A DNA stretch of 64,000 nucleotides from Novosphingobium sp. RL4. GTDB lineage: Bacteria; Pseudomonadota; Alphaproteobacteria; Sphingomonadales; Sphingomonadaceae. The DNA is taken from assembly GCF_035658495.1 (NCBI RefSeq), contig NZ_CP141944.1, positions 708,001 through 772,000 of the forward strand, in the 5' to 3' direction. Below, one piece after another: positions 24,940-36,602 of this stretch (positions are counted from its first letter, which is position 1; each line of letters begins with the position of its first letter). Position numbers and translations under genes: made by a program. Below the pieces are notes generated by a model, which was not told the DNA's origin, did not search any database, and was given only the letters and a program-made list of their open reading frames with translations.

Positions 24940-25635
24940 TTACGATCCCGAGGGGAAGTCTTGGCATATCTCCAGGGCCATGGCCAGCAGCGCAGTGTCG
25001 TTGGGGAGCGCGGCGCTGCGCAGGGCGGCCCAGCCTGACCCCGCCCGCCCGGCAACGCGCGGGCCGATGCAGGCCAGGGCGATTCTCGCGCGGCCGATGC
25101 CGATCCGGTCGCACTCGGCCGCGAAATGCCCCGCCGCCTCGGCGGAATGGAGCAGGACCACGGTGGGTTTCTCCAGCGTTTCGGCCAGTCCGGCCGGCAG
25201 GGGAAGGCTTTTGCTGGCGTAGACTTCGCGGGTTATCACGGTGCGGTCGGCGGGCACGTCGAGGATGGTGTGCTCGCGTCCGGCCAGTCGCAGCAGGCGG
25301 CCATGGCCGGGGGCGAGGTTTCCCAGAACCGATTGCAGTCCGCCGCTGCCCGTGCGCACCACGTCCAGACCGGCGTCGCGGGCGGCCTGCGCCGTCCGGT
25401 CTCCCACCGCGTAGGCGGGCAGGCCGCGATAGGCGCCGAGTGCGGGGCCGCCATGGCGCAGGGCATTGGCGCTGCCGAGCAGGACGGCGTCGATTTCGCC
25501 GCGCGGCACCGGAGACCACGGCAGGGCGCGAACCGCGAACAGCGGAAAGGCGCGGGCATCGAGCCCCATGGCCCTTGCCGCCGCCACGGTCATGGCAGTG
25601 CCGGGTTCGGGCCGGATGACGATGACGGGCGGCAT
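24940..25635 (-). CDS. hemD: Uroporphyrinogen-III synthase
   Basis: Cyclises hydroxymethylbilane with D-ring inversion to uroporphyrinogen III. The 231-residue length is usual for the family, and the low-conservation pattern fits: [20 protein letters not shown] at the start, [28 protein letters not shown] and, in the second lobe, [16 protein letters not shown] and [11 protein letters not shown]. It begins 7 bases after the hemC stop and is followed by the mitofilin-like gene, the classical alphaproteobacterial order. Confidence 0.88.
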   Translation of the reverse strand: MPPVIVIRPEPGTAMTVAAARAMGLDARAFPLFAVRALPWSPVPRGEIDAVLLGSANALRHGGPALGAYRGLPAYAVGDRTAQAARDAGLDVVRTGSGGLQSVLGNLAPGHGRLLRLAGREHTILDVPADRTVITREVYASKSLPLPAGLAETLEKPTVVLLHSAEAAGHFAAECDRIGIGRARIALACIGPRVAGRAGSGWAALRSAALPNDTALLAMALEICQDFPSGS

Positions 25636-25642
25636 CGCCGCC

Positions 25643-26587
25643 TCAGTCCGCCCCGGTGAAGTGGACGGCAATGGCCGGAACCGCGCGGGCGAGCAGGTCG
25701 GCGGCGAGGCGCGCCGGACCATCGCGATCGGAAAGCGGGAAGCTGGCCTCTCCCTCGACCTTTTCGGCGCCGTCCGGGCTGTAGAGCGCGGCCCGCATCG
25801 CGAGGTTGGCGCCGTCGTGCCGGGTGAGCACGGCGATCGGGCTGTGGCAATTGCCGCCAAGGCCGGCAAGCAGGGCACGTTCGGCAAGCACCGAGGCGCG
25901 GCTCTGCGCATCGTCCACGGCGGCGAGGAAAGCGCGGGTGCGGGCATCGTCGGCACGGCATTCGACCATGATCGCGGCCTGGGCGGGAGCGGGCAGCCAG
26001 TCCTCCTCGCCCAGCGGGTGGCCGGTGCCGGTCTCGCCCAGCCGTTTGAGTCCGGCGGCTGCGAGGAACGTGGCATCGGCCTCTCCGGCGGCCAGCTTGG
26101 CGAGGCGGGTGGCGACGTTGCCGCGGAACGTCACGACCTTGCAGTCCGGCCGCGCGTGGAGAAGCTGCGCGGCCCGGCGCGGGGCGCTGGTGCCCACGAC
26201 CGCGCCTTGCGGCAGGGCGCGGATGCTCTCGGCCCCGACCAGCACGTCGCGCACGTCTTCCCGCGGGAGAATCGCGCCGATCGCGAAGGCTTCGGGGCGA
26301 ATCGTTTCCACATCCTTGGCCGAATGGACCGCGAAATCGATCTCGCCGTCCGCCAGCCAGGCGTCGAGTTCCTTCGTCCACAGCGCCTTTCCACCGATTT
26401 CGGCCAGCGCGCGGTCCTGAATGCGATCGCCGCTGGCGGTCACGGCAACGATCTCTATATGCGCGGGATCGATTCCGTGAGCGGCGGCCAGCCGGTCGCG
26501 TGTTTCCTCGGCCTGAGCCATCGCCAGCGGCGAGCGGCGGGTGCCGAGGCGGAAGCTTTGTTTTTGCGTGTCAGTTTGCGTCGTCAT
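25643..26587 (-). CDS. hemC: Porphobilinogen deaminase (hydroxymethylbilane synthase)
   Basis: Polymerises four porphobilinogens to hydroxymethylbilane in the cytoplasm. The 314-residue protein shows [14 protein letters not shown], the catalytic aspartate region [47 protein letters not shown] and the dipyrromethane-cofactor cysteine region [14 protein letters not shown]. It is divergent from tsaD across 60 bp. Confidence 0.95.
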   Translation of the reverse strand: MTTQTDTQKQSFRLGTRRSPLAMAQAEETRDRLAAAHGIDPAHIEIVAVTASGDRIQDRALAEIGGKALWTKELDAWLADGEIDFAVHSAKDVETIRPEAFAIGAILPREDVRDVLVGAESIRALPQGAVVGTSAPRRAAQLLHARPDCKVVTFRGNVATRLAKLAAGEADATFLAAAGLKRLGETGTGHPLGEEDWLPAPAQAAIMVECRADDARTRAFLAAVDDAQSRASVLAERALLAGLGGNCHSPIAVLTRHDGANLAMRAALYSPDGAEKVEGEASFPLSDRDGPARLAADLLARAVPAIAVHFTGAD

Positions 26588-26647
26588 CGGCGGGTTGTGC
26601 TACCCGCCAATGTCGTCCAGTGGAAGGGTCGTTCAGGGAAAGATACA

Positions 26648-27694
26648 ATGCGGACGGTACTGGGCATCGAAAGCTCGTGCGACGAGACGGCGGCGGCGCT
26701 TGTAACCAGCGACCGCAGGATCCTCGCCCAGCGCATCGCCTCGCAGGACGAGGCGCATCGGCCTTACGGCGGCGTCGTGCCCGAAATCGCCGCGCGCGCG
26801 CATGCCGAGCGGATCGCGCCGCTGATCGAGGCGACCCTGGCGGATGCCGGGATGACGCTGGACGACGTGGATGCCATCGCCGCCACGGCCGGACCCGGAC
26901 TGATCGGCGGGGTGATGGTGGGGCTGGTCACGGCCAAGGCGCTCGCCATGGCGACGGGCAAGCCGCTGATCGCGGTCAACCACCTCGAAGGCCATGCGCT
27001 GTCGCCGCGCCTTGCCGACGGCGAGCTCGCCTATCCCTATCTCCTGCTGCTGGTATCGGGCGGTCACTGCCAGATCCTGCTGGTGGAAGGCGTCGGCCGG
27101 TTCCGCCGCCTTGCCACCACCATCGACGACGCGCTGGGCGAGGCTTTCGACAAGTCCGCCAAGCTGCTGGGCCTCGGCTATCCGGGCGGACCGGCGATGG
27201 AACGGCTGGCGCTGGAAGGCAATGCCAGGGCGGTGCCGCTGCCGCGTCCGCTGAAGGGTTCGGACGAGCCGCATTTCTCCTTCGCCGGGCTGAAGAGCGC
27301 GGTCATGCGCGCCAAGCAATCCGGCCAATATGCCGATGCCGATATCGCCGCCTCGTTCCAGCAGGCCGCGATAGACTGCCTGATGGACCGCGCCCGCCGC
27401 GCGCTGGCCTCGGTCGGCCCGGAATACGGCAAGCTGAACGCGCTGGTCGTCGCCGGGGGCGTGGCCGCCAACAAGGCGATCCGTGCCGCGCTCGAAGCCC
27501 TCGCCGCCGAGCATGACCTCGATTTCGTCGCTCCGCCGCTGGGCCTCTGCACCGATAACGCCGCGATGATCGCCTGGGCGGGCGTGGAGCGGTTCGCCAT
27601 GGGCCAGTCCGATCCGCTCGATGTGGCCGCGCGTCCGCGCTGGCCGCTCGATCCCGATGCCGAGACCGTGCGCGGCGCGGGGGTGAAGGCATGA
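26648..27694 (+). CDS. tsaD: tRNA N6-threonylcarbamoyladenosine transferase
   Basis: Transfers the threonylcarbamoyl group to A37 of ANN-decoding tRNAs together with TsaB and TsaE. The 348-residue protein carries [26 protein letters not shown], the metal-binding pair in [12 protein letters not shown] (about 111 and 115), [11 protein letters not shown], and the nucleotide loop [16 protein letters not shown] 26648 is the family start, and the large upstream in-frame extension has no homology features. The stop overlaps gpsA by ATGA. Confidence 0.95.
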   Translation: MRTVLGIESSCDETAAALVTSDRRILAQRIASQDEAHRPYGGVVPEIAARAHAERIAPLIEATLADAGMTLDDVDAIAATAGPGLIGGVMVGLVTAKALAMATGKPLIAVNHLEGHALSPRLADGELAYPYLLLLVSGGHCQILLVEGVGRFRRLATTIDDALGEAFDKSAKLLGLGYPGGPAMERLALEGNARAVPLPRPLKGSDEPHFSFAGLKSAVMRAKQSGQYADADIAASFQQAAIDCLMDRARRALASVGPEYGKLNALVVAGGVAANKAIRAALEALAAEHDLDFVAPPLGLCTDNAAMIAWAGVERFAMGQSDPLDVAARPRWPLDPDAETVRGAGVKA

Positions 27695-28695
27695 GCGCGG
27701 GAATCGGAGTGATCGGGGCGGGCGCCTGGGGCACCGCCCTGGCGCAGTCGCTCGCGGGGGACGGCAGCGACGTGCTGCTCTGGGCGCGCGAGCCGGAACT
27801 GGCAGAGCGCATCAACGCCGACCGGCGCAACGAAGTCTACCTGCCGGGCGCGGCCCTTGCCGAAACCGTGCGGGCCACGTCGAACCTGGCCGATCTGGCG
27901 GCACTTCCGGTGCTGCTCGCGGTGGTTCCCGCGCAGTTCCTTGGCGGTGTGCTTGCCCAGCTTCCGCCGCTGGGCTTTTCGGGTGATCTCGTGCTCTGCG
28001 CCAAGGGCATCGAGGCCGGCACCGGCCGTCTCATGGCGGACGTGGCCGCGCAGGCCGTGCCGCATGGCCGGATCGCGGTTCTTTCCGGCCCGACGTTCGC
28101 GCATGAAGTGGCTGCCGGCCTGCCGACGGCGGTGACGCTCGCCTGCGCGGGCGGCGATGCGCAGTGGCGGCGCCTGTCGCCGCTGATCGCGCGGCCTTCG
28201 CTGCGCCCCTATTATTCCGACGACGTGATCGGCGCGGAGATCGGCGGCGCCGTGAAGAACGTGCTGGCCATCGCCTGCGGCGTGGTCGACGGCCTCAAGC
28301 TTGGCCAGAACGCCCGTGCCGCGCTGATTGCGCGCGGCTATGCCGAAATGCTGCGCTTCGGCGTGGCGCGCGGCGCGCGGGTGGAAACGCTGTCCGGGCT
28401 CTGCGGCCTTGGAGATCTTGTGCTCACCTGTTCCTCTACTTCCAGCCGCAATTTCTCGCTCGGCCTTGCGCTCGGGCAGGGGCTGACGGCGGCCGAAGCG
28501 CTTTCGGGCAAGAATTCGGTGGCCGAAGGCGCCGCCACCGCGCCGGTGCTGGCCGAACTGGCGCGCCGCGACGGTATCGAGATGCCGATCGCCGAGGCCG
28601 TCAGCCGCCTGCTGGAAGGCAAGGTTCCGGCGGGCGAGGTCGTTGCGCAGATCCTTTCGCGCCCGCTTCGCGCCGAGCAGGAGCAGCGTTCTTGA
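27691..28695 (+). CDS. gpsA: Glycerol-3-phosphate dehydrogenase [NAD(P)+]
   Basis: Reduces dihydroxyacetone phosphate to sn-glycerol-3-phosphate for phospholipid synthesis. The 334-residue protein has the Rossmann loop [44 protein letters not shown] and the catalytic lysine region [16 protein letters not shown], then [14 protein letters not shown] and NFSLG. It is coupled to tsaD at its start and to the flippase gene at its end. Confidence 0.95.
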   Translation: MSAGIGVIGAGAWGTALAQSLAGDGSDVLLWAREPELAERINADRRNEVYLPGAALAETVRATSNLADLAALPVLLAVVPAQFLGGVLAQLPPLGFSGDLVLCAKGIEAGTGRLMADVAAQAVPHGRIAVLSGPTFAHEVAAGLPTAVTLACAGGDAQWRRLSPLIARPSLRPYYSDDVIGAEIGGAVKNVLAIACGVVDGLKLGQNARAALIARGYAEMLRFGVARGARVETLSGLCGLGDLVLTCSSTSSRNFSLGLALGQGLTAAEALSGKNSVAEGAATAPVLAELARRDGIEMPIAEAVSRLLEGKVPAGEVVAQILSRPLRAEQEQRS

Positions 28696-30215
28696 GCGAC
28701 GGTATCGTGACCCGCACCGCAGCGGAGCAGGCAAGCAAGGAACACGACGATATTGCGGCGCTGGCCAAGGGCGGGCGCACCAATCTCTTCGGGTTCTTCC
28801 TGCGCCTTGCCGCGCGCATCCCCTTCCTGTTCATCGCCGGTCGCGCCTCGGTCTACGGACCTGCGGCGCTGGGCCGCTTCGCCTCGGCGCTGGTGGTGAT
28901 CGAACTGACCTCGATGATCTGCACCATGGGCGAGAAGCGCGGCCTGGCGCAGCGCCTTTCCGATACCGAAGGGCAGGTCCACCCGGCCAACGTCATTGCC
29001 GACGGCATGATCCTGGCGGTGATTGCCTCCTGCGCGGCGTCGCTGTTCTTCTGGTTCGTGCCCGCGCCGATGTTCCCGGGCGGCCACTATACCCAGATCG
29101 ACCGGCTGATGGTGATCGCCATCCTGCCGCTGACGATGACCGAGATCTGGCTGGCGGCGCTGGCCTACCGGCTGCGGGTAACGCCCACGGTATGGTCGCG
29201 CGCGATCGTGGAGCCATGGGTCATCTCGATCCTGGCGGGCGCGATGATCTGGCTGGCGCCCGAGAGCGGGCTGTCGATCGCCTACATGGGTTCGATCGTC
29301 GCCGCCGCGATCACCGCGTTCATTCCCTTCTTCCGCGAATATGGATTGCCGCAGGGCTGGCGCCCGCGCCCGCGCCAGATGCAGGCGCTCGCCATCCGTT
29401 CGCTGCCGATCGCGCTGGCCGACACGATCGAATGGGGCACGCGCCGCGTGGACCTGTTCCTGCTGGGCTTCCTCGCGCCGTCCTCGGCCGTCGGCGTCTA
29501 CTACGCCGCGCAGCAGGTCGCCAGCCTGCCGCAGAAGCTCAAGACCAGCTTCGAGCCGGTGCTCGGCCCCGTCATCACCCGCAACCTCAAGCAGCGGGAC
29601 TATGCGGCCATCGCCCGGCAGGTCTGCCAGGTGGGCTTCTGGATCACCGCCGCGCAGGCGGGAATCGCGCTTGCGCTGGGCATTCCCGGCGAGGGCGTGA
29701 TGGGTCTGGTCGGCCGCGAATTCGTGGGCGGCACCGGGGCGCTGGCGTTCCTGCTCGCCGCCGAAGTGGTGGCGGCCACCGCCGTCGTCAGCGAGGCGGC
29801 GCTGGTCTATGTCGCACGCATGAGGAACCTCGTGGTCTCGCTCGTCACCATCGCGCTGCAGGCGGTGCTGACGCTGGGCGGCATTCTGGCGATGCAGAAG
29901 CTGGGCTACAATTCGCTCTATCAGGCGGCGACGGCGGCGGCCGCGCTGATGACGGCGCTGGGCTTCGCCTCGCTGGTGAAGTCAAAGATGCTGGCGAACT
30001 ATCTCCGGGAGCCGATCAACAACTGGCGCTGGGCGCTGGTATGGGCGGCGGTTCCGGCGGTCGTACTGGGCTATCTCGCCACGCAGTTCCTGCCGGAATG
30101 GGCGGAACTGGCCTTCGGCATTCCCGCGATCCTGGGGTCCTACTTCCTCGTTATCTGGAAGAAGGCCTTCGGTCCCGAGGACCGCAAGCTGTTCCAGAAG
30201 ACAAAGGCCGCCTGA
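28692..30215 (+). CDS. Wzx/MATE-type polysaccharide flippase
   Basis: Integral membrane protein of about 507 residues with a dozen or more hydrophobic helices, of the oligosaccharide flippase/lipopolysaccharide biosynthesis family (for example RTNLFGFFLRLAARIPFLF, then DTIEWGTRRVDLFLLGFLA and YYAAQQVASLPQKLKTSFEP). It likely flips an undecaprenyl-linked glycan to the periplasmic face. The favoured start is TTG 28692, overlapping the gpsA stop as TTGA and preceded by GGAG; GTG 28707 is an alternative. No glycosyltransferases are adjacent, so the substrate is open. Confidence 0.8.
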   Translation: MSDGIVTRTAAEQASKEHDDIAALAKGGRTNLFGFFLRLAARIPFLFIAGRASVYGPAALGRFASALVVIELTSMICTMGEKRGLAQRLSDTEGQVHPANVIADGMILAVIASCAASLFFWFVPAPMFPGGHYTQIDRLMVIAILPLTMTEIWLAALAYRLRVTPTVWSRAIVEPWVISILAGAMIWLAPESGLSIAYMGSIVAAAITAFIPFFREYGLPQGWRPRPRQMQALAIRSLPIALADTIEWGTRRVDLFLLGFLAPSSAVGVYYAAQQVASLPQKLKTSFEPVLGPVITRNLKQRDYAAIARQVCQVGFWITAAQAGIALALGIPGEGVMGLVGREFVGGTGALAFLLAAEVVAATAVVSEAALVYVARMRNLVVSLVTIALQAVLTLGGILAMQKLGYNSLYQAATAAAALMTALGFASLVKSKMLANYLREPINNWRWALVWAAVPAVVLGYLATQFLPEWAELAFGIPAILGSYFLVIWKKAFGPEDRKLFQKTKAA

Positions 30216-30267
30216 TCCGTACTTTCAGGTGTTCCCTCCGGCACTTCATTTCGTCTAGGCTGCCTTC

Positions 30268-30993
30268 ATGAACCCCCGCCGCGCATCCATCGTTGCCGCC
30301 GGCGCCGCATTATGTCTGGCGCTTTCCTTTGTTGCGACGAGAGTGCGCGGGCCGATCTTCATCGGCAATCTGGAACGGCAGGCGGAAATCGTGCGCGACC
30401 GGGCGGGCGGAAGCGGTGTCGATCTCGCCTTCCGCGATCGCTACGGCTGGTTGACGCGCCATCCGGTGCTTTCGGGGGGCAAGGGGCTCGATGCCGAGAC
30501 CCGCACCCGCGTTGCCGCCGCCGTGACCGAAGTACCGGGCATCGGCGGAATCACCTGGTCGAGCGAGGGTGACGGCACCGGCGGCACCCGGCTGCGCTGC
30601 CAGGACGACGTGGAGGCCATCCTCGCCTCGCGCACGATCCGCTTCACCGAGGCCAGCGCCCGGATCGATCCCGTCAGCGAACGCCTGCTTGACGAAGTGG
30701 CCAGGGCCCTGCGTCCCTGCGTGGGCAGCATCATCGCGGTGACCGGGCATACCGACGCCACCGGCAACCCGCAGGCGAACAAGGCGCTTTCGCTCGCCCG
30801 CGCCGAATCGGTGCGCTGGGCGTTGATCGGCCGCGGCATTCCCGCCGACGGCCTGCGCGCGGCAGGGCTGGGATCGAAGACGCCCATAGAAGGTCTGGAC
30901 CCGCTCGACCCTGCCAATCGCCGGATCGAGTTTTCGGTGATCGCCTCGGCCCCGGTCAAGCCAACCCCGATCGATACGCCGGGTGCCGAATGA
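30268..30993 (+). CDS. OmpA-family peptidoglycan-binding protein
   Basis: Protein of 241 residues with an N-terminal membrane anchor (ASIVAAGAALCLALSFVATR), a middle region of about 100 residues with BON-like spacing (LTRHPVLSGGKGLDAETRTRV), and a C-terminal OmpA domain with VTGHTDATGNPQANKALSLARAESV (quoted region about 150-175) and DPANRRIEFSV. The aspartate and arginine of the OmpA fold, which bind meso-diaminopimelate, are present. It should link the membrane to peptidoglycan. Confidence 0.83.
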   Translation: MNPRRASIVAAGAALCLALSFVATRVRGPIFIGNLERQAEIVRDRAGGSGVDLAFRDRYGWLTRHPVLSGGKGLDAETRTRVAAAVTEVPGIGGITWSSEGDGTGGTRLRCQDDVEAILASRTIRFTEASARIDPVSERLLDEVARALRPCVGSIIAVTGHTDATGNPQANKALSLARAESVRWALIGRGIPADGLRAAGLGSKTPIEGLDPLDPANRRIEFSVIASAPVKPTPIDTPGAE

Positions 30994-31023
30994 CCGTGCA
31001 AATTACGATGAAAGGAGCCGCCG

Positions 31024-31116
31024 ATGCCGCTATGGCTTGAAATGGCCGTTTCGGTGCTGCTGACCTATATGGCGGGTTTCGGCATCGGCTGGCTGGTCTG
31101 GAACCGGAAGGGATAA
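31024..31116 (+). CDS. 30-residue single-pass membrane microprotein
   Basis: ATG 31024 to TAA 31116, with a strong AAAGGAG site 7 bases upstream, encodes a short helix (MAVSVLLTYMAGFGIGWLVW) followed by NRKG. It sits between the OmpA-like gene (31-base gap) and the helix-hairpin-helix gene (3-base gap), so it is very likely translated as part of this operon. Short glycine-containing helices of this kind often act as partners of larger membrane proteins; here the partner is unknown. Confidence 0.7.
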   Translation: MPLWLEMAVSVLLTYMAGFGIGWLVWNRKG

Positions 31117-31119
31117 GTT

Positions 31120-31797
31120 GTGGTGCAAATGATCGAGGCCAACTGGCTGATCTTCATCGTCGCGTTGCTGGTCGGCATCGTCGTCGCCTACTGGCTGTTC
31201 GCGCGCGCCTCCAAGCCCGCGCCCCGCGCCCATCGTCCCGACGTGCTGGACGAAGGCGCCGCGCCCGCGCAGCGCAATCAGGCCCTGATAGACGATGCGC
31301 CGCCCGCTGCGCAGTTCACCGCGCCCGTCCATATCGATCCGCCTGCCATGGCGGGGACGATGGCCGGGATCGGCGAAGTGATCGCCGTGGCCGCGCAGCA
31401 GGAAGTGGATGCGGCCACCCCGCCGCCGCAGACCATCGCGGCCGAGCCGGAAGCGGCGCCTGCGCCCGCGCCTACGCCTGTACCTGCGCCTACGCCCGAG
31501 GCTCCGGCGCCTGAGCCCGCCGAAGTCGCGCCCGCACCTGCCGCCGCGCCGGCGAGCGAGGGCGACGACTTGCGCAAGATCAAGGGCCTCGGCCCCAAGA
31601 TGCTCACGTTGCTGACCGCGCTCGGCGTGACCCGCTTCGAGCAGATCGCCGCATGGACCGATGCCGATCTCGACGAGCTGGACGGCAAGCTGGGGGCCTT
31701 CGCGGGCCGTCCGCGCCGCGATAGCTGGGTGGAACAGGCACGCCTGCTCTCCGGCGGGGACACCGGCGCTTACGAAGAGAAGTTCGGCAAGCTCTGA
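31120..31797 (+). CDS. Membrane-anchored protein with Ala/Pro linker and helix-hairpin-helix domain
   Basis: Protein of 225 residues with a transmembrane helix (ANWLIFIVALLVGIVVAYWL, about 7-26), a long Ala/Pro/Glu-rich linker (about 90-145) and a C-terminal helix-hairpin-helix-like domain (DLRKIKGLGPKMLTLLTALG through RRDSWVEQARLL). Similar C-termini occur as stand-alone or fused domains near NuoE-type proteins and in L21-linked proteins. GTG 31120 has GGAAGGGA 6-7 bases before it; GTG 31123 or ATG 31129 are possible. The function is unknown; it may tether a nucleic acid or protein partner to the membrane. Confidence 0.7.
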   Translation: MVQMIEANWLIFIVALLVGIVVAYWLFARASKPAPRAHRPDVLDEGAAPAQRNQALIDDAPPAAQFTAPVHIDPPAMAGTMAGIGEVIAVAAQQEVDAATPPPQTIAAEPEAAPAPAPTPVPAPTPEAPAPEPAEVAPAPAAAPASEGDDLRKIKGLGPKMLTLLTALGVTRFEQIAAWTDADLDELDGKLGAFAGRPRRDSWVEQARLLSGGDTGAYEEKFGKL

Positions 31798-31804
31798 ACG
31801 CGAA

Positions 31805-31830
31805 AAAGGGACGCTCGCAAGCGTCCCTTT
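31805..31830. terminator. Hairpin after the helix-hairpin-helix gene
   Basis: AAAGGGACGCT pairs perfectly with AGCGTCCCTTT around CGCA, 7 bases after the stop. The A-tract in front and T-tract behind make it usable in both directions. Confidence 0.75.
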
Positions 31831-31851
31831 CCTATGTCGCCCGGGCGGCAG

Positions 31852-31890
31852 AAAACGGGGCTGCGGGATCGTCCGCAGCCCCGTTTTTCT
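31852..31890. terminator. Bidirectional terminator between convergent genes
   Basis: A 15-bp stem, AAAACGGGGCTGCGG with CCGCAGCCCCGTTTT around GATCGT, ends in TTCTT on the plus strand. It lies directly before the stop of the convergent S10 peptidase gene, so it can end transcription from both sides. Confidence 0.85.
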
Positions 31891-31894
31891 TGCG

Positions 31895-33403
31895 TCACGA
31901 CGCCGCGCGGTAGCTTTCGAGGATATCGCGGCGGAGCGCCGCGCCGCTGTCCGTGCGCGAGTAGAACATGTGCCCGCCGGGGTACATGTGCAGTCGCACA
32001 CGGTCCGGGCGGCCGAACTGCGGCATCTGCGACATGATCAGGCGCGAACCGAAGTAGGGGCACGAGAGATCGTCCCAGCCGTGAACGATGTCGACGGTCA
32101 TCTTCGGGTCGATCGAGATCGCCTGGCGCAGGTCCTTGACCGGATTGTCGCTGTCGTCGCGTTCCCAGGCGTTGTTCACTTCATAGGACAGCGCGTTGTA
32201 GCGCGCATCGACCTTCCAGCCGACCTGACGCGTCACGAAGTCCACCATCGCCGAAGTCGTCGGCGCGATCAGGGTGGTCAGCAGCGGGTCGCTGTACTGC
32301 GGGCGGGCGCTGGCCGGGAAGGGGTCGTAGGCGGTGAAGTTGGAATCGTAGACCGAACCGACAAGACCCTGGTCGCGGCGGATTTCGCGCAAGTAGGTGC
32401 CGATATCCACGCGGCCGTCCATGCGGCGCACGAGGGCCGGATCGAGCCCGGTCAGTTCCGCCACTTTGGCCGAGAGGCGGTCGGTCGCGGCCTTGTCCTG
32501 CGGGCCGGCCAGGAAGTCCTGCACGTACTGGGTGCGGATGTACTGTTCGACGGGGGCCATCGAAGCCTCGCTCAGGTTGCCCTGACGTTCGAAGTGGCCT
32601 GCGACCATGGCGGGCAGGTTGATCATCCAGGGCAGCGGCGAAAGCGCGTCGTCCTCGCCGATGGCGGGCGGATCGAGATAGGGCGAAACCAGCGTCATGC
32701 CCGAGATGCCCACGCCCATCTGCGTCTGCAGGTAATAGGCCAGGCGCGGCACGCGGTAGCCGCCGTAGCTCTCGCCCGAAAGGTACTTGCGGCTGGTCAG
32801 GCGGCCGTTCTGGTTCAGCCAGTCGTAGACCACGCGGCTGAGGTACTTGATGTCGTTCTCGGAGGTGTAGAACGCCTTCTTGGTCTCTTCGGCATCGACG
32901 CGGCTGCGCGAGAAGCCGGTGCCGATCGGGTCGATGAAGACGAGGTCGGTGAAGTCCAGCCACGAGTTCGGGTTGTCATGCAGCACGGCCGGATCGGACG
33001 GGGCATCGCCCTGCGCGCCGAACTGGACGCGCTTGGGGCCGATGGCGCCGAGGTTCAGGTAGACCGAGGCCGCGCCGGGGCCGCCGTTGAAGGCGAAGGT
33101 CACGGGGCGCGAAGTGGGCGCACCGGGCACGGTGTAGGCGGTGTAGACCACCTCGCCGATGGTCTTGCCCTTCTCGTCCTTGATCGGCAGCGCGCCGACG
33201 GTGGCGACGTAATTCACGGTCTTGCCGCCGATCACCGCGCTCTGCTTGATCGACTTGGGCGCGGGCAGCATGGGGAGTTCGTCGCCCTTCGCATCGTCGC
33301 CCTTCTTCGCTTCGGCGCTGTCGGCGGGCTTTTCGGCCGCGAAGGCCGGGAACGAGGTGGCGGCGAGAACCATGGCCAGACAGGCCAGCGAAACTTTGCG
33401 CAT
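31895..33403 (-). CDS. S10-family serine carboxypeptidase, exported
   Basis: Protein of 502 residues with a signal peptide (MRKVSLACLAMVLAATSFPAFA). The catalytic serine is in SGESYGGYRVPRL (about residue 213), the aspartate lies in IVHGWDDLSCPYFG and the histidine in YPGGHMFYSRTD. The oxyanion and S1 region FAFNGGPGAASVYLNLGAIGP precedes them. Bacterial S10 enzymes are thought to act on peptides in the periplasm or outside the cell. It has its own transcription unit, between terminators at 31852 and the non-coding stretch 33404-33497, which shows no gene. Confidence 0.9.
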   Translation of the reverse strand: MRKVSLACLAMVLAATSFPAFAAEKPADSAEAKKGDDAKGDELPMLPAPKSIKQSAVIGGKTVNYVATVGALPIKDEKGKTIGEVVYTAYTVPGAPTSRPVTFAFNGGPGAASVYLNLGAIGPKRVQFGAQGDAPSDPAVLHDNPNSWLDFTDLVFIDPIGTGFSRSRVDAEETKKAFYTSENDIKYLSRVVYDWLNQNGRLTSRKYLSGESYGGYRVPRLAYYLQTQMGVGISGMTLVSPYLDPPAIGEDDALSPLPWMINLPAMVAGHFERQGNLSEASMAPVEQYIRTQYVQDFLAGPQDKAATDRLSAKVAELTGLDPALVRRMDGRVDIGTYLREIRRDQGLVGSVYDSNFTAYDPFPASARPQYSDPLLTTLIAPTTSAMVDFVTRQVGWKVDARYNALSYEVNNAWERDDSDNPVKDLRQAISIDPKMTVDIVHGWDDLSCPYFGSRLIMSQMPQFGRPDRVRLHMYPGGHMFYSRTDSGAALRRDILESYRAAS

Positions 33404-33497
33404 GAAAGGAACGACCCCTTTTGGACTGCGCCCGAACGGGCGCTCATGGGGCGATACCTAGAACTCGAAGATAGTATACGACAAGGGTTCGGACCGG

Positions 33498-33605
33498 AAA
33501 AAATGGTGCCTGGCCCGTCCTGCCTTCCGGGGATTGGCCATGGGTTAAGCCATCGGAAGGCAGGGCAGGCCAGGCGTTCGGACGGCTCGGGGGTGCCGTC
33601 CGAAT
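33498..33605 (-). terminator. Two hairpins terminating the CoA-transferase gene
   Basis: Read on the minus strand, TTCGGACGGC pairs with GCCGTCCGAA (33577-33605) just after the stop. A longer near-perfect 22-bp stem follows (33554-33575 with 33508-33529) and then six T residues (33498-33503 region). This is a strong intrinsic terminator for the gene at 33610-35115. Confidence 0.8.
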
Positions 33606-33609
33606 CCGG

Positions 33610-36364
<2,755 letters not shown>

Positions 36365-36373
36365 GGGGCGGGT

Positions 36374-36396
36374 AACAGTACTTAACAAGTACCGTT
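36374..36396. promoter_or_regulatory. 23-bp palindrome in front of the LuxR-type gene
   Basis: AACAGTACTT and AAGTACCGTT form an inverted repeat (9 of 10 matching) around AAC, 10 bases before the predicted ATG. It is a good candidate operator for autoregulation. Confidence 0.5.
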
Positions 36397-36419
36397 ATGC
36401 GATGGATCTTCCGGGAAAG

Positions 36420-36435
36420 TACCATGAACATGGTA
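36420..36435. promoter_or_regulatory. Second palindrome in the LuxR-type upstream region
   Basis: TACCATG AA CATGGTA is a perfect 7-bp inverted repeat 24 bp from the first palindrome. Both share a GTAC/TACC flavour but are not identical, so they may bind different proteins. Confidence 0.4.
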
Positions 36436-36505
36436 TGCCGCCGCCCTGGAATCAGTACAGGATAACCCTGCGACCCGAAGGATCGGCGACAAGCCATCCT
36501 GACAC

Positions 36506-36541
36506 TGCCCGGGACCTGTTCTTCAGGCTCCCGGGCATTTT
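36506..36541 (+). terminator. Plus-strand terminator without an assigned gene
   Basis: TGCCCGGGA pairs with TCCCGGGCA around a 14-base loop and is followed by TTTTGCC. No plus-strand gene ends here. A short transcript from the palindromic region at 36374-36435 is one explanation. The gap 36389-36602 contains no supportable protein gene. Confidence 0.5.
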
Positions 36542-36602
36542 GCCATCCGGCATCGGCGGATGCGCGGATGAGCAATCCCGTCTTCCGTGAACCGGCCTTG
36601 CC

